NCBI GenBank assembly: GCA_937927415.1
Contig: CALBDS010000001.1
Location: 248,001 to 312,000, forward strand
Direction of reading: 5' to 3'
Length of the DNA stretch: 64,000 nt
From: an uncultured Rhodospirillaceae bacterium
GTDB taxonomy: Bacteria > Pseudomonadota > Alphaproteobacteria > Azospirillales > Azospirillaceae
In this document: piece after piece, positions 15,219 to 22,718 of the stretch
Layout: every line of letters begins with the position of its first letter
Numbering within the stretch: the first letter of the stretch is position 1
Translations under genes and position numbers: made by a program
The notes under the pieces: model-generated
Database searches by the model: none
The model's input: only the letters and a program-made list of their open reading frames with translations
What the model was told of the DNA's origin: nothing

Positions 15219-15448
15219 TCCCTGACCTTGACGCCCTGAAAAGCCGCCTCGCACGGTTCGAGGCACGATATGACGAACTCTTGCTGGGTCTGGCCCCCCA
15301 GCAATTGGGGTCCGACCGGGAAACCGTGGCCTATACGCCCGCCGACCTCGACCGGCTGGGCCGGGCGATCGAATCTCTGAAACGCGAAATCGCGACGGCA
15401 GAGGGGCGGCGCCGGCCATCGGGCGGGGGGTACCTCCGTGTCATCTGA
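15215..15448 (+). CDS. gpW-like head-tail connector
   Basis: A 77-residue protein from GTG 15215, overlapping the terminase stop. The pattern LDALKSRLARFEARYDELLL then YTPADLDRLGRAIESLKREI is that of gpW, a small protein that joins the head to the tail after packaging. Lambda gpW is 68 residues and lies at the same place, between terminase and portal. Confidence 0.8.
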   Translation: MIPDLDALKSRLARFEARYDELLLGLAPQQLGSDRETVAYTPADLDRLGRAIESLKREIATAEGRRRPSGGGYLRVI

Positions 15449-17066
15449 CCGTCCCACCCTGCTGTCGGCCGACGGAATGACGCCGTTGCGGGCTATTCAT
15501 CCCCCGGCCCGCCCGCCGGCCCAGGCCATGGGCGGCGCCTGGATCGCCGCCCATGGCACGGCCCCAGAGTTGCGCGACTGGTCCCCTCTTTCGGGATCCC
15601 CGGACGGCGAGGCGGAAGGCGAACGCGCGTCCATCGTCGCCCGTGCCCGCGACCTGGAGCGCAATGAGGGTCTGGTCGCCGGTGCCGTCCAGAGCCTCAA
15701 GGATCAAGCCCTGGGATTCGGGCTGGAATTTCAGAGCATGCCCGCCGCCCGCGTGCTGGGGCTGACCCGCGGTCAGGCCCAGGATTGCGCGAACCGGATC
15801 GAAGACCTATGGCGCGAATGGGCCGACGATCCCCTGTCGTGCGACGTGACCGGGCAATCGACCTTCGGCGTGCTGACCCGCATGGCGGGGGGCAACGCCC
15901 TGATCAGCGGGGAGGCCGTGGCCCTGCCCCTGTGGCTGCCGGAGCGGCAGGCCGCCCGCGGCAGCCGCTTCGCCACCGTATTGCAGGCGGTGGAAAGCGA
16001 CCGGCTGTCCAACCCGCAGGAAGGACTGTCCACCGACCGCCTGCGCGACGGCGTTGAAATCGACGGGTTCGGCGCCCCGGTGGCCTATCACTTCCGCAAG
16101 GGTCATCCGGGTGACATCCTGCTGGGCGGGGCCGCGGCAGCGGACATGATGACGTGGGAACGGGTTCCAGCCTGGACCGGCAACGGTGTGGCCCGACGGC
16201 AGGTGCTGCACGTCTTCGACCGCCGCCGGCCGGACCAGCACCGCGGCATTTCCTGGCTGGCCCCCGTCATGGTTCATCTGAAGCAGGGCAACCGCTATCA
16301 CCGCGCCGAGTTGCAGGCCGCGGTCACCTCGGCTGCCATCGCGGCGGTTCTGGAAACGCCGCTCGAAGGTCAGACGCTGGAAGCCCTGTTCCAGGATGCC
16401 AAGCTTGACGCGGCCCAATTCCTGACGGGCTTGCGCAACGGCCCCCCGGTCAGCCTGGGCATCGGCCCCGGCGGCTTCATCCCCCGACTGCTGCCTGGCG
16501 AGCGGCTGACCGGCTACAACGCCGGACGCCCGGCGGCCGGTTTCGACGGGTTCGTCACGTCCGTGGCCCGTCACGTGGCGGTGGGACTGGGCATGACGTA
16601 CGAGACGTTCATGCGCGATTTCAGCAAGACCAACTATTCCAGCGCCCGCGCCAGCTTGCTGGAAGGCTGGCGCTTCATCCTGTTCCTGCGGCTGCTGCTG
16701 ACGGGCGGCTGGTGCCGCCCGGTCTTGGAACTGATTCTGGAAGAAGCGGTGTGGCGCGGCTACATCGACCTGCCGGGCTTTGTCGAAAGCCGCACCGCCC
16801 GGCGGGCGTGGCTGCGCGGGGTCTGGCGTGGCCCGGCCCGCGGGTGGGTGGACCCGGTGAAGGAAATCCAGGCGGCGGCCATGCGCGTCCGTCTCGGCCT
16901 GTCCACCCTGCGCGACGAAGCCTTCGAGCAGGGCCGCGACCTGGATGAGTTGTTGGACCAGATCGCCACCGAACGCGAGGCCCTGGCCGACCGCAACATC
17001 ACCCTGCCCGACGTTGCCTTCACCCCGGCCCCCGACACCCCCGACCGGGCGCCACCGCAGGACTGA
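15438..17066 (+). CDS. Portal protein, lambda family
   Basis: The 542-residue protein matches lambda gpB-type portals in length and in stretches such as RARDLERNEGLVAGAVQSLK, QLVHVFDRRRPDQHRGISWL-type (residues 255-275) and YETFMRDFSKTNYSSARASL. Twelve copies form the DNA entry channel at one vertex of the head. It starts at GTG 15438 inside the end of the gpW gene. The C-terminal tail is Asp/Pro-rich and probably disordered. Confidence 0.92.
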   Translation: MSSDRPTLLSADGMTPLRAIHPPARPPAQAMGGAWIAAHGTAPELRDWSPLSGSPDGEAEGERASIVARARDLERNEGLVAGAVQSLKDQALGFGLEFQSMPAARVLGLTRGQAQDCANRIEDLWREWADDPLSCDVTGQSTFGVLTRMAGGNALISGEAVALPLWLPERQAARGSRFATVLQAVESDRLSNPQEGLSTDRLRDGVEIDGFGAPVAYHFRKGHPGDILLGGAAAADMMTWERVPAWTGNGVARRQVLHVFDRRRPDQHRGISWLAPVMVHLKQGNRYHRAELQAAVTSAAIAAVLETPLEGQTLEALFQDAKLDAAQFLTGLRNGPPVSLGIGPGGFIPRLLPGERLTGYNAGRPAAGFDGFVTSVARHVAVGLGMTYETFMRDFSKTNYSSARASLLEGWRFILFLRLLLTGGWCRPVLELILEEAVWRGYIDLPGFVESRTARRAWLRGVWRGPARGWVDPVKEIQAAAMRVRLGLSTLRDEAFEQGRDLDELLDQIATEREALADRNITLPDVAFTPAPDTPDRAPPQD

Positions 17067-17074
17067 CCACCCCC

Positions 17075-17908
17075 ATGAGCTTGCCCACCTTGTTCCGCCC
17101 GGTGCTGCTGGCACCGTCGGCGCAGGCCCTGTGCGCCCCGCACATGGCCCGCTACCTGTCCGGTGCCGCCCCGTCCGATCCGCGGGCGGCCCACATCGGC
17201 AGCTTCGCCGGCAGCGGGCGCCGCCCCTATGCCGTCGTCAGCGGCGTGGCGGTTGTCCCGGTGTCGGGGCTTCTGGTGCCAGCATACCCGTGGATCGGCG
17301 ACCCGTGGGTCACCGGGTACGACGCCCTGTCCTGCCAGGTCGTCGAGGCATTGGACGACAGCGAGGTGAAGGCCGTCTGTCTGACGATCAACAGCCCCGG
17401 GGGGCTGTGCGAAGGTCTGTTCGACCTGTGCGACGGCATCACCGCGGCCAAGGCGGCGGCGAAAAAGCCCGTCGCCGGCATTTGCGCCGAAACCGCCTAT
17501 TCCGCGGCTTACGCCCTGGGGGCGGTGTGTGATGGTCTTTCGGTGCCGCGCACCGGCGGCGTCGGCTCCGTTGGCGTCTACACCGCCCACATGGACGTCA
17601 GCCGCATGATGGACACGGCCGGCGTCACGATGACGCTGGTCGCCGCCGGTGCCCACAAGGTTGACGGCCACCCCTACGCCCCCCTGCCCGACGACGTGCG
17701 CGCGGACATGCAGGCGCAGGTGGAGGATTTGCGCCTGCTGTTCGCCGAGACCGTGGCCAGAGGCCGCGGCCTGGACGTGGCCGCGGTGCTGGCCACCGAA
17801 GCCCGCTGTTACGACGGCCCGCGCGGCACGGCCGAGGCTGTCCGTCTCGGCCTTGCCGACGTGGTTGCCTCCCCCGCCGCCGCCTTTGCGGCGCTGGCGG
17901 CCCTGTGA
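17075..17908 (+). CDS. S49 peptidase, head maturation protease
   Basis: A 277-residue S49/ClpP-fold protease like the N-terminal part of lambda gpC. The oxyanion motif INSPGG is near residue 107, the nucleophile lies in AETAYSAAYALGA (about 150), and the basic partner probably in the following GGVGSVGVYTAHMD region and the lysine of HKVDGHPYAPL. It would cleave head proteins during prohead assembly. The next gene supplies the scaffold, which in lambda is encoded within C. Confidence 0.88.
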   Translation: MSLPTLFRPVLLAPSAQALCAPHMARYLSGAAPSDPRAAHIGSFAGSGRRPYAVVSGVAVVPVSGLLVPAYPWIGDPWVTGYDALSCQVVEALDDSEVKAVCLTINSPGGLCEGLFDLCDGITAAKAAAKKPVAGICAETAYSAAYALGAVCDGLSVPRTGGVGSVGVYTAHMDVSRMMDTAGVTMTLVAAGAHKVDGHPYAPLPDDVRADMQAQVEDLRLLFAETVARGRGLDVAAVLATEARCYDGPRGTAEAVRLGLADVVASPAAAFAALAAL

Positions 17909-17936
17909 CTCCCTCTCCACCAACCGAGGTTTCACG

Positions 17937-18467
17937 ATGAAGAACCCCTTTGCCCACCTGTCGTTCCGCGCCCGCGCCGAAGACACCAAACCCGACGAGG
18001 AACAGGCCGAAGACACCAAACCCGAAGACGAGAAGGCCGAAGAGGACAAGCCCGACGGGGAACAGGCCGAAGACACCAACCCCGACGACGGCGAGCAGGA
18101 CGAAGAGGACGAGGACGGCGCCCCGCTGGCCGGGAAACCGGCGGCCTACCGGTCGGCGTTCCGGGCCGGTGCTGCGCGTGAGCGCAAGCGGTGGGGCGCC
18201 ACCCTGTCGGCCAGGGCCGCCGCCGGCAACCTGCCGCTGGCCTGCCACCTGCTGACCACCACCACCCTGTCGGCCAAGGCTGTTCTGGGCGCGGTGGCGG
18301 CGTCGGCCCCGCCGGCCCCGGCCCGTGCGGGCGACCGCCTGTCGCGGGCATCGCTGGCGCTGATGGACGCCGCCGCCCAGCCCGCCATCGGCACCGGCGG
18401 CGGGGACGGGTCCCCCGGCGACAAGGCCGCCGCCGCCATCCTGGCGGCCATGGGCCGCAAGCCCTGA
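17937..18467 (+). CDS. Scaffold-like acidic head assembly protein
   Basis: A 176-residue protein from ATG 17937. Four 10-residue acidic repeats of the type AEDTKPDEEQ occupy residues 14-53, coded by four 30-bp DNA repeats. The C-terminal half is Ala-rich and resembles the capsid-assembly part found downstream of S49 proteases (RERKRWGATLSARAAAGNLP). By position it corresponds to lambda Nu3 scaffold. The frame is open upstream to 17649, but that part overlaps the protease gene. Confidence 0.7.
   Translation: MKNPFAHLSFRARAEDTKPDEEQAEDTKPEDEKAEEDKPDGEQAEDTNPDDGEQDEEDEDGAPLAGKPAAYRSAFRAGAARERKRWGATLSARAAAGNLPLACHLLTTTTLSAKAVLGAVAASAPPAPARAGDRLSRASLALMDAAAQPAIGTGGGDGSPGDKAAAAILAAMGRKP
17976..18095. 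repeat. Four 30-bp in-frame repeats
   Basis: Units start at 17976, 18006, 18036 and 18066. Each encodes ten residues, mostly Ala, Glu, Asp, Lys and Pro. Changes in copy number would keep the frame. Confidence 0.75.
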
Positions 18468-18496
18468 TCCCGCCCTGATCCCACACGGAGGAATCC

Positions 18497-18853
18497 ATGT
18501 ACGCATCTTACAGCACTCAGGCGCTGGTGCCGCTTCCCACCCTCATTGCCGGGGATTTCCCGCGGGTGACGCGCAAGGTCACGGTGGCGGCCAGCGCCGG
18601 CGGCTACCCCGGCGGCGCCATGCTCGGCCAGATCACCGCCAGCACGATCTGCACCCTTTCGCTTGCGGCGGCCGGCGATGGCTCGGAAGACATCTTTGCC
18701 GTCCTGGCCGAGCCGGTGGCGGCCTCCGCCGACCCGCAGGAAGCCATCGTCTACCTGTCCGGCGACTTCCACGCCGACGCCCTGACCTTTGGCGACGGCC
18801 ACACCGCCGACTCCGCGCGCGGCCCGCTGCGCCGGCTGTCCATCTTCATCTGA
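18497..18853 (+). CDS. Head decoration protein, gpD-like
   Basis: A 118-residue protein with the HDPD-type pattern: LIAGDFPRVTRKVTVAA near the start, GAMLGQIT in the middle and QEAIVYLSGDFHADALTFGD near the end. Trimers bind the outside of the mature head and stabilise it. Lambda gpD is 110 residues and lies at the same place before the capsid gene. A CACGGAGGAA ribosome-binding site precedes the start. Confidence 0.88.
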   Translation: MYASYSTQALVPLPTLIAGDFPRVTRKVTVAASAGGYPGGAMLGQITASTICTLSLAAAGDGSEDIFAVLAEPVAASADPQEAIVYLSGDFHADALTFGDGHTADSARGPLRRLSIFI

Positions 18854-18863
18854 CGGGGTTTCC

Positions 18864-19898
18864 ATGTCCGACATCGGCATCTATTCCACCACCGCCATGC
18901 TGGGGGTTCTGCGGGCGTTACGCAAAGCCCAACCCTGGTGGCTTCTCGACACCTTTTTCCCCGGCATGTCCTTTTCCGACACCGAACAGGTCGCCTTCGA
19001 CGTGGAGGTCGAAGACGAAGAGGTCGCCCCGTTCGTCAGCCCGACATCCGCCGGTCAGATCGGCAGCGATCTGGGGTATGAAACCCTTTATTTCACCCCG
19101 GCCTACATCAAGCCGGTCAACGATGTGAAGCCCGGCGCCCCTCTGCGCCGGATGATGGGGGAGGCCCTTGGCGGCACCCTGTCGGCGGGACAGCGGGAAA
19201 TGGCCATCCTGGGCCAGCTTCTGGAGATGCAGCAGACGCGGATCATCCGCCGCAAGCTGCTGATGGGGGCCGAGGTGATGTGCACCGGCTCGTGCATCAT
19301 CAAGGGCGAGAATTACCCCGAAAAGCGGGTCGATTTCCGTCGCGATGCCGACCTGACCAAGCTGTTGGCCGGCGGCGACCGTTGGGGGGAAGCCGGGGTC
19401 AGCCCCTATGCCGACGTCATGGCGTGGATGGATCTGGTCGGCGAAAAGAGCGGGGCGGGTGTCACCACCGTCGTGATGACCGGCGATGCCTGGGCGCTGT
19501 TCGAAGCGGATCCGAAGCTGGAAAAGGTTCTGGACCGCACCTTGGGACAGGCGGGCACCGTCCAGTTGGGGGTGTCGAACGGCCTGCCCGGCTCTCCGGT
19601 GTGGAAGGGGCGCATCGGCAACACCGATTTCCACACCTGGAACGACACCTATCGGGAAGACGGCGTCAAGAAGACGGTATTTCCACCTTTCACCGTCGTG
19701 ATGGCCGCCCTGACGGCGGCTGAGGGAACCCAGGCCCATGGTGCAATTCTCGACCCGCGGGCTGGCTACCGCTCCCTTGAGACATTTCCCTGGTCCTGGA
19801 TCGAAGACAACCCGCCCCGCCGCATGCTGATGACCCAATCGGCGCCGCTGGTCTATTTCCGCCGCCCCAACGCCACCTTCTCGGCCAGGGTGCGCTGA
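18864..19898 (+). CDS. Major capsid protein, gpE-like
   Basis: A 344-residue protein of the lambda gpE family (lambda gpE is 341 residues). Typical parts are the N-terminal LDTFFPGMSFSDTEQVAFDV, the QMLEMQQTRIIRRKLLMGAE-type helix (about 120-145) and the C-terminal SWIEDNPPRRMLMTQSAPL. It forms the HK97-fold shell of the head. Start at ATG 18864, 10 bp after the decoration gene; the overlapping upstream frame from 18789 is ignored. Confidence 0.92.
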   Translation: MSDIGIYSTTAMLGVLRALRKAQPWWLLDTFFPGMSFSDTEQVAFDVEVEDEEVAPFVSPTSAGQIGSDLGYETLYFTPAYIKPVNDVKPGAPLRRMMGEALGGTLSAGQREMAILGQLLEMQQTRIIRRKLLMGAEVMCTGSCIIKGENYPEKRVDFRRDADLTKLLAGGDRWGEAGVSPYADVMAWMDLVGEKSGAGVTTVVMTGDAWALFEADPKLEKVLDRTLGQAGTVQLGVSNGLPGSPVWKGRIGNTDFHTWNDTYREDGVKKTVFPPFTVVMAALTAAEGTQAHGAILDPRAGYRSLETFPWSWIEDNPPRRMLMTQSAPLVYFRRPNATFSARVR

Positions 19899-20212
19899 TG
19901 GCCGGGACGGGCGATGCCATTGCCGACGCCCTGTTCGGTTCGGTGCTCGCCCGTCCGGCGGTTTACACGCCGCCGGATGGCGGGGCGCCCACCGACTGCC
20001 GGGCGATTCCCGCCGCGGTGCCGGCGGATGTCGGCTATGGCGACACGGTGCTGCGCTCGGGCCTGCTCGCCTTCAAGCTGCGGACGGCGGACGTGCCCGC
20101 CGTGGTGGACGGGGCAACCCTGACCGTCGATGGCGTGGCCCACACGGTGGTCGGCGCCCCGGCCAGCGCGCTCGGCGGCCGGGTGTGGGTGGCCACGGTG
20201 CGGACGGGTTAA
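19898..20212 (+). CDS. Head-tail joining protein, FII-like
   Basis: A 104-residue protein whose ATG overlaps the capsid stop (TGATGG). Beta-rich segments such as PADVGYGDTVLRSGLLAFKL and HTVVGAPASALGGRVWVATV fit the lambda gpFII / head-tail joining family. It would dock the tail to the gpW-bearing head. The gene order after capsid supports the assignment. Confidence 0.7.
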   Translation: MAGTGDAIADALFGSVLARPAVYTPPDGGAPTDCRAIPAAVPADVGYGDTVLRSGLLAFKLRTADVPAVVDGATLTVDGVAHTVVGAPASALGGRVWVATVRTG

Positions 20213-20460
20213 TTCTGGGGAACGGGCTTGCGTTGCGGTGGTGCCGTCGTTTGGTGCGGCGAAGGAATGCCCAGTTTATCGGCCATGATCTTTCCTTCGA
20301 TTATCTTTTGAGCGCGGGCCTGCGCATCGATCGACTGATCGCTGGTCCGCGACCCCAAAAAAGCCAGTCCGGCCAAGATTCCGACTGCCAAAAGAATGAT
20401 GAAACCCAGGCAGCCCATGGCGCCCGCGAACCCCTGCATGATTGCACGAAAGAAACCCAT
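20209..20460 (-). CDS. Small membrane protein, moron in tail operon
   Basis: An 83-residue protein on the strand opposite to the late genes. Residues 12-36 (FAGAMGCLGFIILLAVGILA) form a transmembrane helix; the rest is polar and ends in a Pro/Gln-rich tail. The start at 20460 has a strong GGGGAGG site one codon-spacing upstream, and this site lies in the arm of an 11-bp inverted repeat. Opposite orientation, own signals and position between two virion genes mark it as a moron, perhaps expressed in the lysogen. Function unknown. Confidence 0.7.
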   Translation of the reverse strand: MGFFRAIMQGFAGAMGCLGFIILLAVGILAGLAFLGSRTSDQSIDAQARAQKIIEGKIMADKLGIPSPHQTTAPPQRKPVPQN

Positions 20461-20461
20461 C

Positions 20462-20492
20462 GCATCCTCCCCGTGAGCGTCGGGGAGGATGC
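20462..20492. promoter_or_regulatory. 11-bp inverted repeat over the moron RBS
   Basis: GCATCCTCCCC (20462-20472) and GGGGAGGATGC (20482-20492) are perfect inverted copies with a nine-base loop. In the leftward mRNA the arm next to the start codon contains the GGGGAGG ribosome-binding site, so the hairpin would block translation. As DNA it could be an operator. Confidence 0.6.
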
Positions 20493-20522
20493 CGCACCCA
20501 ATACCAAGAGTCGAGAAAACAC

Positions 20523-20951
20523 ATGACAACCAAACGCGAACACGTCCTGTCCGCGCTCACCGCCCTGTTGTCCGGCGTTGCCCGGACCGAACGCAACCCG
20601 GCGGCGGCCCTGCCGGCCACGGTCCCGGCGGGCGGGCTGCTGGTGATGCGCGATGGCGACCCCGGCGAGCCGGACGTGGTCCTGTCCCCGCTCACCTACA
20701 CCTACGACCACGCCGCACAGGTGGAAGTTTTCGTGCCGCCGTCGTCGGCCGGGGGCGGGAACGGGGCGCGGGATACCCTTCTCGCCGCCGTCGGCGCGGC
20801 GCTGGCCAACGATCCGACCCTGGGCGGTGCCGCCGAAAACGCCGTGCCGTCGGCCCCGCTGGTGCTGCACGGCCCGCCCGGCAGCGGCGCCCCGGTCGCC
20901 GCGGTGATCACCATCACCGTCACCTACACCACCACTTCCCCCCTCGGCTGA
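20523..20951 (+). CDS. Tail terminator-like protein
   Basis: A 142-residue protein at the place of lambda gpU, which ends tail growth and contacts the head. The N-terminus is helical (REHVLSALTALLSGVARTE), the rest beta-rich (YTYDHAAQVEVFV and AVITITVTYTTTS). Homologues in related prophages are often labelled as acyl-CoA transferases without basis. Start at ATG 20523; an in-frame extension upstream crosses the moron promoter and is rejected. Confidence 0.65.
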   Translation: MTTKREHVLSALTALLSGVARTERNPAAALPATVPAGGLLVMRDGDPGEPDVVLSPLTYTYDHAAQVEVFVPPSSAGGGNGARDTLLAAVGAALANDPTLGGAAENAVPSAPLVLHGPPGSGAPVAAVITITVTYTTTSPLG

Positions 20952-20966
20952 CAGGAGGCCGCCCCC

Positions 20967-21923
20967 ATGTCCACCCGCGCCCAAGGCGCCAACGCCACGC
21001 TGCTGCTCGGCTTCGAATCCGCGTACGGCACGCCGCCCGACAACGGGTATGTCAAGGCTCCCTTCGTCACCTCGACCCTGGGCGGCGACCAGCCGCTGAT
21101 CGAGGATGACACGCTGGGGTTCGGGCGCGACCCCCTTCCCCCCAGTTACGGGCCGCTGACCGTCGATGGTGATGTCGTGGTGCCCCTGGATCTGCGCACC
21201 ATCGGCGTGTGGCTCAAGGGCCTGCTGGGGGCGCCCGTCACCACCGACGGCGCCGGGGACGCCCTCGGCGCCAAGGTCCACGCCTGGACCAGCGGGGCGG
21301 CGGCTCTGCCGTCCCTGACGGCGGAGGTCGGAAACCCCGAGGTGCCGTCGTACCGCCGTCATTTCGGCGCCATGGTCGGGTCATGGCGCCTGCCGATCCA
21401 GACCACGGGCACGGTCAGCACCACCTTTACCCTGCTGGGCCAGGGCGAAAGCGGTGCCGCCGCCACCATCGACGCCACCCCCAAGGCCCACGTCTACACC
21501 CGGTTCCAGGCTGGTCAAGGGTCGGTCCTGCTCGACGGCACGCCGATCGGCACGCTGATGGGCGGCGAGGTCAGCTATTCCAACAACCTCGATGGCTTCC
21601 GCCCGGCCCGCGACGACGACAAGCTGACCGGGATCGACCTGGGCAAGGCGGCGTGCACCGGCAACGCCAAGGTGCGGTTTGCCGACACCACCATGATGGA
21701 TAAGGCCCGCGGCAAGACCCCGATGGCGCTGACATTCCGCTACCGCATCGCGGCCACCGCGGCCCTGGCGGTCACCATCCCCGAAGTCTACCTGCCCCGC
21801 CCGCGCATCAGCATCCAGGGGCCGGCGGGGATCGACGTTGATTATGCCTGGCAGGCCAGCCGCACCACCGCCGGCAACCCGATGATGACGGTGGTGCTGG
21901 TCAACGACGTGACGGGGTACTGA
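20967..21923 (+). CDS. Major tail tube protein
   Basis: A 318-residue beta-rich protein of the Phage_tube_2 type. The start (AQGANATLLLGFESAYGTPP) and the internal QTTGTVSTTFTLLGQGES and GEVSYSNNLDGFRPAR stretches are typical. Hexameric rings of this protein build the flexible tail tube around the tape measure. An ACAGGAGG ribosome-binding site precedes it. Its place between tail terminator and chaperone genes is standard. Confidence 0.85.
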   Translation: MSTRAQGANATLLLGFESAYGTPPDNGYVKAPFVTSTLGGDQPLIEDDTLGFGRDPLPPSYGPLTVDGDVVVPLDLRTIGVWLKGLLGAPVTTDGAGDALGAKVHAWTSGAAALPSLTAEVGNPEVPSYRRHFGAMVGSWRLPIQTTGTVSTTFTLLGQGESGAAATIDATPKAHVYTRFQAGQGSVLLDGTPIGTLMGGEVSYSNNLDGFRPARDDDKLTGIDLGKAACTGNAKVRFADTTMMDKARGKTPMALTFRYRIAATAALAVTIPEVYLPRPRISIQGPAGIDVDYAWQASRTTAGNPMMTVVLVNDVTGY

Positions 21924-21924
21924 T

Positions 21925-22479
21925 ATGACCGGATACGATCTGGACCGCGTGCCGTCCGAAACCGCCGTCATCGACCTGCCGAACGGCGTGTCCGTGACCG
22001 TCATCCCCTGCGACACCGTTGTGTATGAGGCGGCGCGGGCGAAGATGCACCGTCTGCTCGCCGACTTCCAGCAGCAGCAGGCCGACGCCGCATCGGTCGG
22101 CGTTCCTGTCGCCGGCATCCCGGACCTGACCGACGAAGACCTGCGAACGGGCTTCGCTCAATACCTGTTCGTCGTCGCCCTGGCGCAGGCCGGCATCACC
22201 GGATGGTCCGGCCCCACGCGCGGCAAGACCCCCATCGACCTGTCCAGCCTGACGCCGCCGGAGCGGGACGCCGCCATTGCCAGGCTGATGCGTGACCCCG
22301 CCATGGCCGACAGTTTCGCGGTTGCCTACACCCGCGCCTACCGGGAGTTGGCCGCCGAGGGAAACGCATCCGCGCCCGCGCCGCATGGGTCCACGGCGGC
22401 GGGCGCGACTACTGCAAACGCTGCGGCGACCAATCCCCCCGCGCCTGCGACAGCCCCCGCGGAAGCCGCTGCCCAATGA
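21925..22479 (+). CDS. Tail assembly chaperone, gpG-like
   Basis: The 184-residue protein corresponds to lambda gpG. The N-terminal domain (residues 15-140) is followed by an Ala/Pro-rich tail. At 22359-22365 the sequence G GGA AAC, in the correct phase, is a canonical -1 slippery heptamer; slippage there joins the first 147 residues to the next frame. It would hold the tape measure protein during tail assembly. Confidence 0.8.
   Translation: MTGYDLDRVPSETAVIDLPNGVSVTVIPCDTVVYEAARAKMHRLLADFQQQQADAASVGVPVAGIPDLTDEDLRTGFAQYLFVVALAQAGITGWSGPTRGKTPIDLSSLTPPERDAAIARLMRDPAMADSFAVAYTRAYRELAAEGNASAPAPHGSTAAGATTANAAATNPPAPATAPAEAAAQ
22359..22365 (+). promoter_or_regulatory. -1 ribosomal frameshift site GGGAAAC
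   Basis: The heptamer is read as G GGA AAC in the chaperone frame (Gly146, Asn147). After a -1 slip translation continues at CGC 22365 and stays open for 117 codons to the stop at 22716-22718. Lambda uses the closely related GGGAAAG to make gpGT. Confidence 0.8.
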
Positions 22480-22718
22480 CGGTGAACGCGCCGCGGACCG
22501 GCCCCGGCCGTCACGCCTGGAGCCTGGGCGAACGGTGTTGGGGGCAGGTCCGCACGGTCGGCCTGGGGCACCCGCTGGGGGTTGACCTCGGCCCGGCGCT
22601 CGCCCTGGCGACAGCCGAAGGGGCCGACATGCGGGCTATGGCGATCCTGCTGCCGTCCTACTCCGACGGCATGGCCGAGGGGCTGGCGAAGCTGATCGCG
22701 GAGAGGGAACATGAGTGA
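22365..22718 (+). CDS. T extension of the tail chaperone, by frameshift
   Basis: This open frame is -1 relative to the chaperone gene. Read from the slippery site, it adds 117 residues to give a 264-residue fusion. The first part contains DYCKRCGDQSPRACD, a Cys-rich motif that may bind metal, and lies upstream of the ATG at 22476 where a stand-alone gene would start. The later part (MTVNAPRTGPGRHAWSLGER and on) carries the conserved domain. In lambda, gpGT recruits tail tube protein through T. The stop region overlaps the tape measure start. Confidence 0.72.
   Translation, partial: RIRARAAWVHGGGRDYCKRCGDQSPRACDSPRGSRCPMTVNAPRTGPGRHAWSLGERCWGQVRTVGLGHPLGVDLGPALALATAEGADMRAMAILLPSYSDGMAEGLAKLIAEREHE

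Noticed and set aside
22434..22441. C-run T CCC CCC G as frameshift site of the chaperone
   Set aside because: The first codon would mismatch after a -1 slip; GGGAAAC at 22359 fits the rule fully and keeps the Cys-rich extension.
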